DNA from: Fuscovulum blasticum DSM 2131
GTDB lineage: Bacteria > Pseudomonadota > Alphaproteobacteria > Rhodobacterales > Rhodobacteraceae
Direction: 5' to 3'
Length of the DNA: 64,000 bases
Assembly: GCF_003034965.1 (NCBI RefSeq)
Contig: NZ_PZKE01000001.1
Location: 186,001-250,000, forward strand
Shown here: positions 44,193-53,969 of the stretch, in pieces
How the letters are laid out: each line of letters opens with the position of its first letter
Position numbering within the stretch: position 1 is the first letter of the stretch
Translations under genes and position numbers: made by a program
The notes under the pieces: generated by a model
What the model was told of the DNA's origin: nothing
The model's database searches: none
What the model saw: the letters and a program-made list of their open reading frames with translations, nothing else

Positions 44193-45467
44193 ATGGACAC
44201 GATCTATGCCACGGCCACGGCGCGGGGACGCGCCGGCGTTGCGGTCATCCGGGTTTCCGGGCCGCAGGCGTGGGCGGTTTGTGGCGCCCTTTGCGGCGAC
44301 GTGCCGGCGCCCCGGCGGGCCGCCCTTCGCAACATCCGGTGGGATGGCGATATTCTGGATCAATCCCTTGTGGTGGCCTTTGCCGAAAAGGCCAGCTTCA
44401 CCGGAGAGCCGGTTGTCGAGTTCCACATTCACGGCGGGCTGGCGACAGGCGCGGCCGTGCTGCGGGCGGTTGCGGCCACCGGGCTGGCGCGGCTGGCCGA
44501 ACCGGGCGAATTCACCCGGCGTGCGCTGGAAAACGGCGTGCTTGACCTGACGCAGGTCGAAGGGCTGGCCGATCTGATCGACGCCGAGACCGAGGCGCAG
44601 CGCAAACAAGCGCTGCGGGTGCTGGGTGGCGCCATCGGGCAGCGGGTTGACGGTTGGCGCGCGCGGTTGATCCGGGCGGCGGCGCTGCTGGAGGCCACCA
44701 TCGACTTTGCCGAGGAAGACGTGCCGGTGGACGTAACGCCGGAAGTGCGCGATCTGCTGACCGGCCTGGTGTCCGAGCTTGAGGCCGAAGCCACAGCCGC
44801 CGCCAAGGCCGAGCGGATTCGCGACGGGTTCGAAGTGGCCATCGTGGGTGAACCGAATGCCGGAAAATCCACCCTTCTCAACAGGTTGGCTGGCAGGGAT
44901 GCCGCCATCACCTCGGAAATCGCGGGGACGACGCGCGATGTCATCGAGGTGCGGATGGACCTTGACGGTTTCGCGGTAACGCTGCTGGACACCGCCGGTT
45001 TGCGCGACAGTGCCGATCCGGTGGAACGCATCGGCATCCGCCGCGCGGTTGAGCGGGCCGAGGCTGCGGACCTGCGCATCTTCCTGGGGCCGACGCAGAT
45101 GCTGGCACCGCGACCGGGTGATCTGGTGGTGCAGCCCAAGGCTGACCTGGCCGCCGGTCCGGGGCTTGCGGTTTCCGGCAAGACCGGCGCGGGCGTTGAC
45201 GCTTTGTTGGCCGAGGTGACGCATCGCCTCTCGGAAAAGGTGGCGGGGGCTGGTATCCTTGTACGGGAACGGCACCGGCTGGCGCTGGAGCAGGGGCTTC
45301 GGTCGATTCGCCGGGTGCTGGACATGCTGGCGCAACCGCAGACCTTGACCGAGATCGCCGCCGAAGAATTGCGGCGGGCGATCCGGTCGCTGGATGCGCT
45401 GGTGGGACGGGTGGACGTGGATGAGCTGTTGGGGGAAATCTTCAGCAGCTTCTGCATCGGGAAATAG
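44193..45467 (+). CDS. mnmE: tRNA modification GTPase MnmE (TrmE), short form with degenerate G4 motif
   Basis: 424 aa; works with MnmG to modify the wobble uridine of tRNAs. The N-terminal folate-type domain begins [20 protein letters not shown]. The G-domain has G1 [10 protein letters not shown]2 EIAGTTRD and G3 DTAGL. The C-terminus is the conserved FCIGK. The segment after G3 is about 25-30 residues shorter than in the usual approximately 450-aa protein, and the G4 NKxD is read here as PKAD (VVQPKADL), with the Asn lost. The frame is otherwise intact, so this is a lineage variant rather than a pseudogene. It ends 1 nt before the mnmG start. Confidence 0.93.
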   Translation: MDTIYATATARGRAGVAVIRVSGPQAWAVCGALCGDVPAPRRAALRNIRWDGDILDQSLVVAFAEKASFTGEPVVEFHIHGGLATGAAVLRAVAATGLARLAEPGEFTRRALENGVLDLTQVEGLADLIDAETEAQRKQALRVLGGAIGQRVDGWRARLIRAAALLEATIDFAEEDVPVDVTPEVRDLLTGLVSELEAEATAAAKAERIRDGFEVAIVGEPNAGKSTLLNRLAGRDAAITSEIAGTTRDVIEVRMDLDGFAVTLLDTAGLRDSADPVERIGIRRAVERAEAADLRIFLGPTQMLAPRPGDLVVQPKADLAAGPGLAVSGKTGAGVDALLAEVTHRLSEKVAGAGILVRERHRLALEQGLRSIRRVLDMLAQPQTLTEIAAEELRRAIRSLDALVGRVDVDELLGEIFSSFCIGK

Positions 45468-45468
45468 G

Positions 45469-47337
45469 ATGTTTCACGTGAAACACTATGACGTGCTTGT
45501 GGTGGGCGGAGGCCATGCCGGTGCCGACGCGGCGGCAGCGGCGGCACGGATGGGCGCGACCACGGCGCTGGTCACCATGCGGGCGGCCGCGATTGGCGTG
45601 ATGTCCTGCAACCCGGCCATTGGCGGTCTGGGCAAGGGCCATCTGGTGCGCGAAGTGGATGCGCTGGATGGCATCATGGGCCGCGCGGGCGACCGGGCAG
45701 GTATTCAGTACCGGCTGCTGAACCGCCGCAAGGGGCCGGCGGTCCAAGGCCCCCGCACACAGGCCGACCGCAGGCTTTACGCCCAGGCCGTGCAGGCGCT
45801 GCTGGCCGAAGAGCCGCTGCTGACGGTGATTGAAGGCGAGGCGGCTGAACTGCTGCTCGAGGGCGGGCGCTGCACGGGGCTGCGGTTGGCCGATGGCGCC
45901 GAAATTGCGGCGCGGGCTGTGGTGCTGACGACGGGCACCTTTCTGAACGGGATCATCCATGTCGGTGATCAGCGCCGGTCCGGGGGGCGGGTTGGTGATG
46001 CGGCCTCGGTTCGGCTGGCCGAACAGATTCGCGCACTGGGGCTGACAACGGGCCGGCTGAAGACGGGCACGCCACCCCGGCTGGACGGGCGCAGCATCGA
46101 CTGGGCGCGGTTGGACATGCAGCCGGCGGATGAGGCGCCGGTGATGCTGTCCTTCCTGAACCGCGCGCCGCTGGTGCGGCAGATTTCCTGCGGCATCACC
46201 CATACGTCCGAGGCGACGCATGATGTCATTCGCGCCAATCTGGCCCGCAGCGCCATGTATGGCGGCCATATCGAAGGCGTCGGCCCGCGCTATTGCCCGT
46301 CGATCGAGGACAAGGTGGTGCGCTTCGCCGACAAGACCAGCCACCAGGTGTTCCTGGAACCCGAAGGGCTGGACGACGACACGGTTTATCCCAACGGCAT
46401 TTCCACCAGTCTGCCCGCCGAAGTGCAGGAGGCCTACGTTCGCACTATCGTCGGGCTGGAGCGGGCGGTGATCACCCAGCCGGGCTATGCCATTGAATAT
46501 GATTACCTTGATCCGCGGGAGCTGCGCGCCACGCTGGAAAGCCGCGCCATGCCTGGGCTGTGGCTGGCGGGGCAGATCAACGGCACCACCGGCTATGAAG
46601 AGGCCGCGGCGCAGGGCGTGGTGGCGGGGCTGAACGCCGCGCTGTTTGCGAAAGACCGCGAGGCTGTGACGTTCTCGCGCACCGACAGCTATATCGGCGT
46701 GATGATCGACGATCTGGTGACGCGGGGGGTGACGGAACCCTATCGCATGTTTACCTCGCGCGCCGAATATCGGCTGAGCCTGCGCGCCGACAATGCCGAT
46801 CAGCGGCTGACACCGCTTGGCCTGCGGCTGCGCTGTGTGCGCGAAGACCGCGCGCGCGCCTTCGGCACGAAGATGGAGGCGCTGGAGCGTGTGGTTTCCG
46901 CCCTGAAAGCGCGCAGCTTCACGCCGAAAGAGCTGCTGGCCGGGGGCGTGGTTGTCAGCCAGGATGGCGCGCGGCGGTCAGCCTTCGATGTGATGGCGCT
47001 GCCGGACTATGACCCTGCGCAACTGGACGGTTTGATGCCGGAACTGGCCGAACATCCGGCCGAAGCCCGCGCGCAGGCGGGGATTGAGGCGTTGTATGCC
47101 CAATATGCCGACCGGCAGGCGGCGGATGCCGAGGAATTGCGCCGCCACGAAACCACGGCGATTCCGCCCGATTTCGACTATGCCCCGCTTTCGGGCCTGT
47201 CGCATGAGCTGAAATCCAAGCTGATGCGGCTGCGGCCGGAAAACCTGCATCAGGCGCGGCAGATCGAGGGCATGACGCCGGCGGCGCTGACCCTGCTGAT
47301 TGCCAGCCTGAAGAAACCCCAGAAACGGGCGGTTTAG
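45469..47337 (+). CDS. mnmG: tRNA uridine-5-carboxymethylaminomethyl modification enzyme MnmG (GidA)
   Basis: 622-aa FAD-binding partner of MnmE. It has the N-terminal dinucleotide fold [21 protein letters not shown], the GidA signatures [23 protein letters not shown] and [21 protein letters not shown], and a helical C-terminal MnmE-binding domain ([31 protein letters not shown] region). The start codon overlaps a parS site, which explains the MFHVKH N-terminus seen in related alphaproteobacteria. Confidence 0.97.
   Translation: MFHVKHYDVLVVGGGHAGADAAAAAARMGATTALVTMRAAAIGVMSCNPAIGGLGKGHLVREVDALDGIMGRAGDRAGIQYRLLNRRKGPAVQGPRTQADRRLYAQAVQALLAEEPLLTVIEGEAAELLLEGGRCTGLRLADGAEIAARAVVLTTGTFLNGIIHVGDQRRSGGRVGDAASVRLAEQIRALGLTTGRLKTGTPPRLDGRSIDWARLDMQPADEAPVMLSFLNRAPLVRQISCGITHTSEATHDVIRANLARSAMYGGHIEGVGPRYCPSIEDKVVRFADKTSHQVFLEPEGLDDDTVYPNGISTSLPAEVQEAYVRTIVGLERAVITQPGYAIEYDYLDPRELRATLESRAMPGLWLAGQINGTTGYEEAAAQGVVAGLNAALFAKDREAVTFSRTDSYIGVMIDDLVTRGVTEPYRMFTSRAEYRLSLRADNADQRLTPLGLRLRCVREDRARAFGTKMEALERVVSALKARSFTPKELLAGGVVVSQDGARRSAFDVMALPDYDPAQLDGLMPELAEHPAEARAQAGIEALYAQYADRQAADAEELRRHETTAIPPDFDYAPLSGLSHELKSKLMRLRPENLHQARQIEGMTPAALTLLIASLKKPQKRAV
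45470..45485. promoter_or_regulatory. parS: parS centromere site (ParB binding), copy 1
   Basis: TGTTTCACGTGAAACA, a perfect match to the bacterial chromosomal parS consensus and a perfect 16-bp palindrome. It starts at the T of the mnmG ATG, so the site encodes the first residues (MFHVKH) of MnmG. It lies 2.5 kb upstream of parA and 3.3 kb from the putative oriC. Confidence 0.95.
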
Positions 47338-47958
47338 GTGGACGCCGCCTTGTGGAAAGACCTGGGCGTCGGCGAGGGCGGGCTGGACAAGCTGCACGCC
47401 TTTGTGGCGCTGGTTGAGAAATGGACGGTGCGGATCAATCTCGTGGCCCGCTCGACCCTGCCCGATATCTGGGAGCGCCATATCGAGGATTCCGCCCGCC
47501 TGTGCCTGACGGCCCCCGAAAGCCCCGCGATCTGGGCCGATTTCGGCGCAGGCGGCGGGTTTCCGGGCATTGTGGTGGCCGTTGTGTTGCAGGCGCGGGG
47601 GGCGAAAACGCGGGTGATTCTGGTGGAATCAGACCTGCGCAAGGCCACCTTCCTACGCGAATCGGCACGCTTGCTGGATCTGCCGGTCGAGGTGCGCAGT
47701 GAACGGGCGGAATCGCTGCCGCCCCTTGGGGCCGATGTGGTTTCGGCCCGCGCGCTGACCGCGCTTGATGGGCTTTGCGCCCTGGCGCAGCGGCACATGG
47801 CGCCGGGTGGCGTGGCGATTTTTCCCAAGGGCGAGAATTACGAGGCGGAAATCGACGCAGCCCGGAAAAACTGGCGCTTCGATCTGGAGACCGTTACCGA
47901 TCCGCGCCATAAGGGGGCCATCCTTTGCCTGAGGAAGATCGACCTTGCCCGCAGCTGA
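47338..47958 (+). CDS. rsmG: 16S rRNA (guanine-527-N7)-methyltransferase RsmG (GidB)
   Basis: 206-aa SAM-dependent methyltransferase. SAM loop [14 protein letters not shown], acidic strand [16 protein letters not shown], and [13 protein letters not shown]. It starts with GTG directly after the mnmG stop codon and overlaps parA by 14 nt. Confidence 0.95.
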   Translation: MDAALWKDLGVGEGGLDKLHAFVALVEKWTVRINLVARSTLPDIWERHIEDSARLCLTAPESPAIWADFGAGGGFPGIVVAVVLQARGAKTRVILVESDLRKATFLRESARLLDLPVEVRSERAESLPPLGADVVSARALTALDGLCALAQRHMAPGGVAIFPKGENYEAEIDAARKNWRFDLETVTDPRHKGAILCLRKIDLARS

Positions 47959-48760
47959 CCCCATTGCCGCGACCGACCGCGCACCTGCGCATGTGATTGC
48001 CATCGCCAACCAGAAGGGGGGCGTGGGCAAGACGACCACGGCGATCAACCTGTCTGCGGCGCTGGCCGAACGGGGGCTGACGGTTCTGCTGGTGGACCTT
48101 GACCCGCAGGGAAATGCCTCAACCGGCCTTGGGATCACCCCGAAAGACCGCAAGCAGACGACCTATGACCTGATGGTGTCGGACGGGGCGCCGGACAAGA
48201 TCATCCGGCCGACCGGGGTGAAGGGGCTGTGGATCAGCCCGGCGAATTCTGACCTGGCCTCGGCGGATATTGATCTGGTGGCGAACGAAAAGCGCAGTTT
48301 TCTGCTGCATGATGCCCTTCGCCACCCGGAAATCGAGGCGATGGGCTTCGATGTGATCCTGATCGACTGCCCGCCCTCGCTGAGTTTGCTGACGGTGAAC
48401 GCGCTGGTCGCGGCCCATGCCGTTCTGGTGCCCTTGCAAGCCGAGTTTTTTGCCCTGGAAGGCCTGTCGCAACTGCTGCTGACCGTGCGCGACGTGCGCC
48501 GGTCGGCAAATCCGGCGCTGCGGATCGAGGGTGTGGCGCTGACCATGTATGACGGCCGCAACAACCTGGCGCAGCAGGTTGAAAAGGATGCGCGCGACAA
48601 TCTGGGGGACATGGTGTTCCGCACCGTCATTCCGCGCAATGTCCGGCTGAGCGAGGCACCGTCCTATGCCAAGCCGGTGACGGAATACGACAGCGCCTCG
48701 CGCGGGGCCGAGGCCTATCGCGCGCTGGCCGGAGAAATTGCTGCCAAACTGCAGCGTTAG
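47945..48760 (+). CDS. parA: Chromosome partitioning ATPase ParA (Soj)
   Basis: 271-aa deviant Walker-A ATPase; KGGVGKTT at 24-31, [11 protein letters not shown], and [19 protein letters not shown]. It drives ParB-parS (origin) segregation over the nucleoid. The start is TTG 47945 inside the end of rsmG; a GTG at V17 is the only other candidate that keeps the ATPase fold. Confidence 0.96.
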   Translation: MPAADPIAATDRAPAHVIAIANQKGGVGKTTTAINLSAALAERGLTVLLVDLDPQGNASTGLGITPKDRKQTTYDLMVSDGAPDKIIRPTGVKGLWISPANSDLASADIDLVANEKRSFLLHDALRHPEIEAMGFDVILIDCPPSLSLLTVNALVAAHAVLVPLQAEFFALEGLSQLLLTVRDVRRSANPALRIEGVALTMYDGRNNLAQQVEKDARDNLGDMVFRTVIPRNVRLSEAPSYAKPVTEYDSASRGAEAYRALAGEIAAKLQR

Positions 48761-48779
48761 AGACGTATTGGGGGTGGGT

Positions 48780-49658
48780 ATGGAGCCGAGAAAAGGGCTT
48801 GGGCGCGGTCTTTCGGCGCTGATGTCGGATGTGAACCTGCGGCCGGAAAGCGAGGGTCCGCGCCGGGCCGATACGATTCTGCCGGTGGCGCGTCTGCGCC
48901 CGAACCCGTTGCAGCCCCGCAAGGATTTTGACCAGGGCGCGCTGGAATCGCTGGCCGATTCGCTGCGTCAGAAGGGCGTGATCCAGCCCCTGGTGGTGCG
49001 CCCGGTGGGCGACGATTACGAAATTGTCGCCGGTGAACGCCGCTGGCGGGCGGCGCAGATCGCGCAACTTCATGAAGTGCCGGTTGTCATCCGCGATCTG
49101 GACGACACCGAGGTGCTGGAAGTTGCGATCATCGAGAATATCCAGCGCGAAGACCTGAATGCCATCGAAGAAGCCCTTGGAATCAAGGCGTTGGTGGATA
49201 GGTTCGGTCATACGCAGGAGAAGATTGCCGAGGCGCTGTCGAAAAGCCGCAGCCATATTGCCAACCTGATGCGCCTTCTGGCGCTGCCGGATGAGGTGCA
49301 GGCCATGGTGCGCGCGGGCACCATCAGCGCCGGCCATGCCCGGGCGCTGATCGGCACGCCGGACCCGGTGGCGCTGGCGCGCAGGGTGGCGGTGCAGGGG
49401 CTTTCGGTGCGCGAAACCGAGAAACTGGTGCGCGAAAGTGGCCCGGCAGCCACCAAACCCATCCGCGACCGCGTTGATTCGTCCAAGGATGCCGATACGC
49501 GCGCGCTGGAGGGCGATCTTTCCGCGCATCTTGGCTTGTCGGTGAAGATTGATCATCGCGGCGAAGGCGGGTCGCTGACCATTTCCTATCGGTCGCTTGA
49601 AGATCTGGACCGGCTTTGCAATCTGCTGTCGCAGGCATCGGCCGGTCTGGCAGACTGA
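48780..49658 (+). CDS. parB: Chromosome partitioning protein ParB (Spo0J)
   Basis: 292-aa CTP-dependent clamp that loads at parS. The N-terminal ParA-interacting segment (KGLGRGLSALMSD), the CTPase box GERRWRAAQ, the ENIQREDLNAIEEA segment, and the HTH (TQEKIAEALSKSRSHIANLMRLL) are in the usual order, followed by a C-terminal dimerisation domain. A G-rich ribosome-binding site (GGGGGTGGG) precedes ATG 48780. Its two cognate parS sites lie at 45470 and 50816. Confidence 0.97.
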   Translation: MEPRKGLGRGLSALMSDVNLRPESEGPRRADTILPVARLRPNPLQPRKDFDQGALESLADSLRQKGVIQPLVVRPVGDDYEIVAGERRWRAAQIAQLHEVPVVIRDLDDTEVLEVAIIENIQREDLNAIEEALGIKALVDRFGHTQEKIAEALSKSRSHIANLMRLLALPDEVQAMVRAGTISAGHARALIGTPDPVALARRVAVQGLSVRETEKLVRESGPAATKPIRDRVDSSKDADTRALEGDLSAHLGLSVKIDHRGEGGSLTISYRSLEDLDRLCNLLSQASAGLAD

Positions 49659-49659
49659 G

Positions 49660-50832
49660 TCAGGCCGAAAGTTCCAGAACCAGACGGTTCAGCAGCAGGC
49701 GGCCGGCTTCGGTTGTGCGAAGGTGGTCGCCGTCTTGCTGCAAAAGCCCGCCATCCAGCGCGGCTTCCAGTGCGCCGGCGTTCAGATCGCTGCCCGAAAG
49801 GGCGCGATACCGCGAAATGCGGGTGCCTTCCGACAGGCGAAGCGACATCATCAGGTATTCATCGGCCTGCGCGGCGGGAAGAAGAACCTCACGCGGGGTT
49901 TCGCCGCTGCCGGTATCGCGAACGGCGCGAAGCCAGACTTCGGGGTTACGATGCGTGCTGGTGGCATAGCGCGTTTGGCCCAGCGTCAGGCGGCCATGCG
50001 CGCCCGGGCCGATGCCGACGTAATCGCCCATGCGCCAGTACACCAGATTGTGCCGCGATTCCGAGCCTTCGACCGCATAATTTGAAACCTCATAGGCGGA
50101 AAGGCCGGCGCCTTCGCAGATTTCGCCGGTCATTTCATACATGGCAACGGCCAGGTCTTCATCGGGCAGGCCGCGCAACTTGCCCGCGCGGGCAAGGGCG
50201 CCGAAGGCGGTGCCATCCTCGATGGTCAATTGATACAGCGACAGATGATCGGGGCCACGATCCAGCAGTGAGCAAAGTTCGTATTCCCAGGCGGCAAGCG
50301 TCTGGTCTTGCCGGGCATAGATCAGATCTGCCGACACCCGGTCAAAGGTGGACCGGGCCAGATCCAGCGCCGCCAAGGCCTCGGCCGCGCTGTGCTGGCG
50401 GCCAAGGCGGCGCAGATCGTCATCATTCAGGGCCTGCAGGCCCAGCGACAGGCGGTTTACGCCTGCGGCGCGATAACCGCGAAAGCGATCTGCCTCAACC
50501 GAGGTGGGGTTGGCCTCAAGCGTGATCTCGATGTCATTCTCGAACCGCCAGTGCCGCGAAATCCGGTCAAGCACCGCGCCAACCAGCGACGGGTCCATCA
50601 ACGAAGGCGTGCCGCCGCCGAAAAACACCGACCGCAGGATGCGACCGCCGGTTTCGGCTGCGGCGCGGTCAAGTTCGGCCAGATAGGCGGATTGCCAGTC
50701 CTGCTGGTCGATCCTTGTGCGGACGTGGCTGTTGAAATCGCAATAGGGGCATTTGGCCTTGCAGAACGGCCAGTGCAGATACAGCGCAAAGCCGCCGGCC
50801 TGCCAGTCTTCGGGCTGTTTCACGTGAAACAC
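49660..50832 (-). CDS. hemW: Heme chaperone HemW (radical SAM, coproporphyrinogen oxidase-like)
   Basis: 390 aa. The radical-SAM cluster CKAKCPYC (Cys24, Cys28, Cys31) is followed by SVFFGGGTPSLMDPSLV. A HemN_C-type domain follows. True HemN's substrate features are not evident, so HemW (heme delivery) is the better name. The start is GTG 50832, which lies within parS copy 2 (N-terminus MFHVKQ), overlapping the rdgB stop by 13 nt. It ends 1 nt from the convergent parB. Confidence 0.93.
   Translation of the reverse strand: MFHVKQPEDWQAGGFALYLHWPFCKAKCPYCDFNSHVRTRIDQQDWQSAYLAELDRAAAETGGRILRSVFFGGGTPSLMDPSLVGAVLDRISRHWRFENDIEITLEANPTSVEADRFRGYRAAGVNRLSLGLQALNDDDLRRLGRQHSAAEALAALDLARSTFDRVSADLIYARQDQTLAAWEYELCSLLDRGPDHLSLYQLTIEDGTAFGALARAGKLRGLPDEDLAVAMYEMTGEICEGAGLSAYEVSNYAVEGSESRHNLVYWRMGDYVGIGPGAHGRLTLGQTRYATSTHRNPEVWLRAVRDTGSGETPREVLLPAAQADEYLMMSLRLSEGTRISRYRALSGSDLNAGALEAALDGGLLQQDGDHLRTTEAGRLLLNRLVLELSA
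50816..50831. promoter_or_regulatory. parS: parS centromere site (ParB binding), copy 2
   Basis: TGTTTCACGTGAAACA, identical to copy 1 at 45470-45485 and a perfect consensus match. It sits across the rdgB-hemW junction: on the minus strand it supplies the last codons and TGA stop of rdgB and most of the first codons of hemW. Confidence 0.95.
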
Positions 50833-51425
50833 TTGGCAAGCATACGCGCGACAGCCTGCCCGCGATGCGAGATCGCGTTCTTTTCGGCAGCCGACAGTTC
50901 GGCAAAGGTGCGGGTCTGGCCGTCGGGCTGGAACATCGGGTCATAGCCGTGGCCATCCTGCCCGCGACGGGGCCAGACCAGACGCCCGGGGGCAGTGCCT
51001 TCAACCCATTCGTCATGCCCATTCGGCCAGGCCAGAACCAGCGTGCAGCGGAACTGCGCCGTCCAGGGTTGCGGATGGCCTGCCAGCGCGGCATGGGTCT
51101 TTTTCATCGCGTGAACGAAGTCGCGCCCGGTGGGGGTGGTGGCCCAATCGGCAGTATAGACGCCCGGCGCACCATCCAGCGCGTCAACCGTCAGGCCGGA
51201 ATCATCGGACAACGCGGGCAGGCTGGTGGCCCGCGCGGCGGCATGGGCCTTGATCCGCGCGTTGCCCAGGAAGGTGGACTCGGTCTCCTCCGGCTCGGGC
51301 AGGCCAAGGTTGCCTGCCGAGGTGCAGGTGATGCCCAGCGGCGCCAGAAGCTGGGCGAATTCGTCCAGCTTGCCGCGATTGTGCGTGGCGATCACCAGTT
51401 GCGTGCCGGAGAAGCGCCGGGTCAT
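50820..51425 (-). CDS. rdgB: RdgB/HAM1 non-canonical purine NTP pyrophosphatase
   Basis: 201 aa; removes ITP/XTP from the nucleotide pool. N-terminal [37 protein letters not shown] and [18 protein letters not shown] are the family active-site blocks. The start overlaps rph by 4 nt, and its end lies in parS copy 2. Confidence 0.96.
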   Translation of the reverse strand: MTRRFSGTQLVIATHNRGKLDEFAQLLAPLGITCTSAGNLGLPEPEETESTFLGNARIKAHAAARATSLPALSDDSGLTVDALDGAPGVYTADWATTPTGRDFVHAMKKTHAALAGHPQPWTAQFRCTLVLAWPNGHDEWVEGTAPGRLVWPRRGQDGHGYDPMFQPDGQTRTFAELSAAEKNAISHRGQAVARMLAKCFT

Positions 51426-52138
51426 TCGGTCAGCGCCTTGCGCTGCACCAGAACCAGCGCCTCGATCCCGCGGTCTGCCAGCGCCATCAGCGCCGTCAGG
51501 TCGGCGGTGGTGAAGGGCGCGCCTTCGGCCGAGGCCTGAACCTCAACCAGCTTGCCGCGGCCGGTGATCACGAAATTGCCATCGGTGCCGGCGACCGAGT
51601 CTTCGTCATAATCCAGATCCAGCACAGGCTGGCCGGCATAGATGCCGCAGGACACGGCGGCGACGTGATCAAGGATCGGGTCCGAGGTGATCAGGCCCTT
51701 TTCCCGCAGCTTGTTGATGGCCAGCCGCAGGGCGACAAACCCCCCGGTGATTGAGGCGCAGCGGGTGCCGCCATCGGCCTGGATCACATCGCAGTCGATG
51801 ACGATCTGGCGTTCGCCAAGTGCGTGCCGATCCACCACTGCCCGCAGAGCGCGACCGATAAGGCGTTGAATTTCCTGCGTTCTTCCGCTCTGCTTGCCGG
51901 TGGCAGCCTCACGCTTGCTGCGGGTATGCGTGGCGCGGGGCAGCATCCCGTATTCGGCGGTAACCCAGCCCATGCCGGTGTTCCGCAGGAATTGCGGGGG
52001 CTTGTCCTCGACCGAGGCGGTACACAGGACGTGCGTTCCGCCCATGCGGATCAGGCAAGACCCTTCCGCATGGCGGGTGACGCCGGTTTCAATCGTGACG
52101 TGGCGCAGTTCATCAAGGGCGCGGCCGGAAGGGCGCAT
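51422..52138 (-). CDS. rph: Ribonuclease PH
   Basis: 238-aa phosphorolytic 3'-5' exoribonuclease for tRNA 3' maturation. [20 protein letters not shown] at the N-terminus, [18 protein letters not shown] and [25 protein letters not shown] 52138 gives the standard length. It is divergent from hrcA, a pairing conserved in alphaproteobacteria. Confidence 0.97.
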   Translation of the reverse strand: MRPSGRALDELRHVTIETGVTRHAEGSCLIRMGGTHVLCTASVEDKPPQFLRNTGMGWVTAEYGMLPRATHTRSKREAATGKQSGRTQEIQRLIGRALRAVVDRHALGERQIVIDCDVIQADGGTRCASITGGFVALRLAINKLREKGLITSDPILDHVAAVSCGIYAGQPVLDLDYDEDSVAGTDGNFVITGRGKLVEVQASAEGAPFTTADLTALMALADRGIEALVLVQRKALTE

Positions 52139-52198
52139 GATCCATCCTTTCAGGGTTTCGGCCAGATACCCCCCAGCGGCCAACCCATGCAACCCCGA

Positions 52199-52227
52199 TT
52201 GACGCCGCGCGTCTTGCACCCTTTATT
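52199..52227 (+). promoter_or_regulatory. Candidate promoter of hrcA-grpE
   Basis: TTGACG (52199-52204), 17 nt, TTTATT (52222-52227), about 24 nt before the hrcA start codon. The -10 is a fair housekeeping match; it only loosely resembles an RpoH -10. No CIRCE repeat is present. Confidence 0.4.
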
Positions 52228-52250
52228 CAGGATGTGCCCGGAGGGCAGGA

Positions 52251-53321
52251 ATGCAGAACGGATCGCGATTGCTGACAGAAATGACCGACCGCTCACGCGA
52301 GGTGTTCCGCCGCGTGGTGGAAGGCTATCTGACGACCGGAGAGCCGGTCGGTTCGCGCACGCTGACCCGGACGATGACCGAACAGGTTTCCGCCGCGACC
52401 ATCCGCAACGTGATGCAGGATCTGGAGTTTCTGGGCCTGCTGGACAGCCCGCATGTTTCGGCCGGGCGGGTGCCCACACAGGCGGGGCTGCGGCTGTTCG
52501 TGGACGGGTTCCTGGAAATGGGCGGCCTTGCCGCCGAGGACCGCGAGCGGATCGACGCCACGCTGACGCAGAACGATCAGGATGTGGCGGTGCTGCTGGA
52601 TCATGTGGGATCGGCGCTGTCGGCGCTGACGCGGGGGGCCAGCATCGTGCTGGCGCCCAAGCATGAATCAGCCCCGATCCGGCATATCGAGTTTGTCAGC
52701 CTGTCGCCGGAACGGGCGCTGGTGGTGCTGGTCTTTGCCGATGGTCAGGTGGAGAATCGCCTGTTCCTGCCGCCGCCCGGCCAGACGCCCAGCAGTATGC
52801 GGGAGGCGGCGAATTTCCTGAACGCCATGGCCGAAGGCAAATCGCTGGAAGAACTGCGCCGGTCGATCGGGGCCGAGATCGTTCAGCGGCGGCAAGAGAT
52901 TGATTCGCTGGCGCGGGAACTGGTGGAAAGCGGGCTGGCCGTCTGGGAAAATGCCGGGCTGTCGTCCGAACGGCTGATCGTGCGGGGCCGGTCCAACCTG
53001 CTGGAGGCCACGAATGAGGCCGACGTGGACCGCGTTCGCACCCTGTTTGATGACCTGGAACGCAAGCGCGACATCGCGGAATTCCTTGAACTGGCCGACG
53101 AAGGCGACGGCGTTCGCATTTTCATCGGGTCCGAGAACAAACTCTTCTCACTTTCGGGTTCAAGTCTCGTGGTTTCTCCCTATATGAACGCCGAGCGGAA
53201 GATTATCGGCGCCGTCGGCGTGATCGGCCCCACGCGGCTGAATTACGGACGGGTCGTTCCGATTGTGGATTACACGGCGCAGCTTGTGGGGCGGATGGTG
53301 TCCGACCGCGGGCGGGGCTGA
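52251..53321 (+). CDS. hrcA: Heat-inducible transcription repressor HrcA
   Basis: 356-aa repressor that binds CIRCE elements (typically upstream of groESL). N-terminal winged helix (REVFRRVVEGYLTTGEPVGSRTL, AATIRNVMQDLE, GLLDSPHVSAGRVPT), GAF-like core, and C-terminal IGAVGVIGPTRLNYGRVVPIVDY. GGAGG precedes ATG 52251. No CIRCE site occurs in this window, so its targets lie elsewhere. Confidence 0.96.
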   Translation: MQNGSRLLTEMTDRSREVFRRVVEGYLTTGEPVGSRTLTRTMTEQVSAATIRNVMQDLEFLGLLDSPHVSAGRVPTQAGLRLFVDGFLEMGGLAAEDRERIDATLTQNDQDVAVLLDHVGSALSALTRGASIVLAPKHESAPIRHIEFVSLSPERALVVLVFADGQVENRLFLPPPGQTPSSMREAANFLNAMAEGKSLEELRRSIGAEIVQRRQEIDSLARELVESGLAVWENAGLSSERLIVRGRSNLLEATNEADVDRVRTLFDDLERKRDIAEFLELADEGDGVRIFIGSENKLFSLSGSSLVVSPYMNAERKIIGAVGVIGPTRLNYGRVVPIVDYTAQLVGRMVSDRGRG

Positions 53322-53346
53322 GACCGAGAGAGACGAGGAAAGACGT

Positions 53347-53901
53347 ATGGCGCAGGACGAGGCCAAGGCCGCCGAGGCTGTGGAACAGGAATTGCCCGAG
53401 AACACGGAGCCGGTGTCGGATGATCTGGCCCTGGAAGAAGAGCTTGTGGCCCTTCAGGCCGAGCGTGACGAATATCGCGACAAGTTCATGCGCGCCCTGG
53501 CCGAGGCGGAGAACACCCGCAAGCGCGCCGAACGCGACCGGCGCGAGGCCGAGCAATACGGCAGCACCCGGCTGGCCCGGGATCTGCTGCCGGTCTACGA
53601 CAACCTGAACCGTGCGCTGGCCTCCATTCCCGAGGAAAGCCGCGCCGCTTCGGCAGCGCTGATCGAGGGGGTCGAGCTGACGCTGCGCGAGCTGACCAAG
53701 GTCATGGAAAAGCACGGCGTGACGACCATCACCCCCGCCGTGGGCGATGTCTTCGATCCGCAACTGCACCAGGCCATGTTCGAAGCGCCAGTGCCGGGCA
53801 CCAAGGCGGGGCAGATCATCCAGGTGATGACCGAAGGCTTCATGCTGTACGACCGGCTGCTGCGGCCGGCGCAGGTGGGCGTTTCGTCCAACCCGGGCTG
53901 A
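53347..53901 (+). CDS. grpE: Nucleotide exchange factor GrpE
   Basis: 184-aa DnaK co-factor. An acidic N-terminal coiled coil (about 40-85) leads to RDKFMRALAEAENTRKRAERDR and RDLLPVYDNLNRAL. The C-terminal beta domain has GDVFDPQLHQAMFEAP and GFMLYDRLLRPAQVGVS. GAGGAAAG precedes ATG 53347. It lies 25 nt after hrcA. Confidence 0.96.
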   Translation: MAQDEAKAAEAVEQELPENTEPVSDDLALEEELVALQAERDEYRDKFMRALAEAENTRKRAERDRREAEQYGSTRLARDLLPVYDNLNRALASIPEESRAASAALIEGVELTLRELTKVMEKHGVTTITPAVGDVFDPQLHQAMFEAPVPGTKAGQIIQVMTEGFMLYDRLLRPAQVGVSSNPG

Positions 53902-53913
53902 TGGGGGCAGCCG

Positions 53914-53934
53914 CCGGGGGCTTTGCGCCCCCGG
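53914..53934 (+). terminator. Hairpin after grpE, probable (bidirectional) terminator
   Basis: Perfect 8-bp stem CCGGGGGC / GCCCCCGG with a TTTGC loop, followed by ACCCCCGCAGGATATTTTC. It lies 12 nt after grpE and 36 nt from the end of the convergent mutS. The hairpin plus ACCCCCG...ATATTT tail looks like a dispersed terminator-like element I recall from Rhodobacteraceae genomes. Confidence 0.55.
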
Positions 53935-53969
53935 ACCCCCGCAGGATATTTTCAGACAGATGAAAGCGA

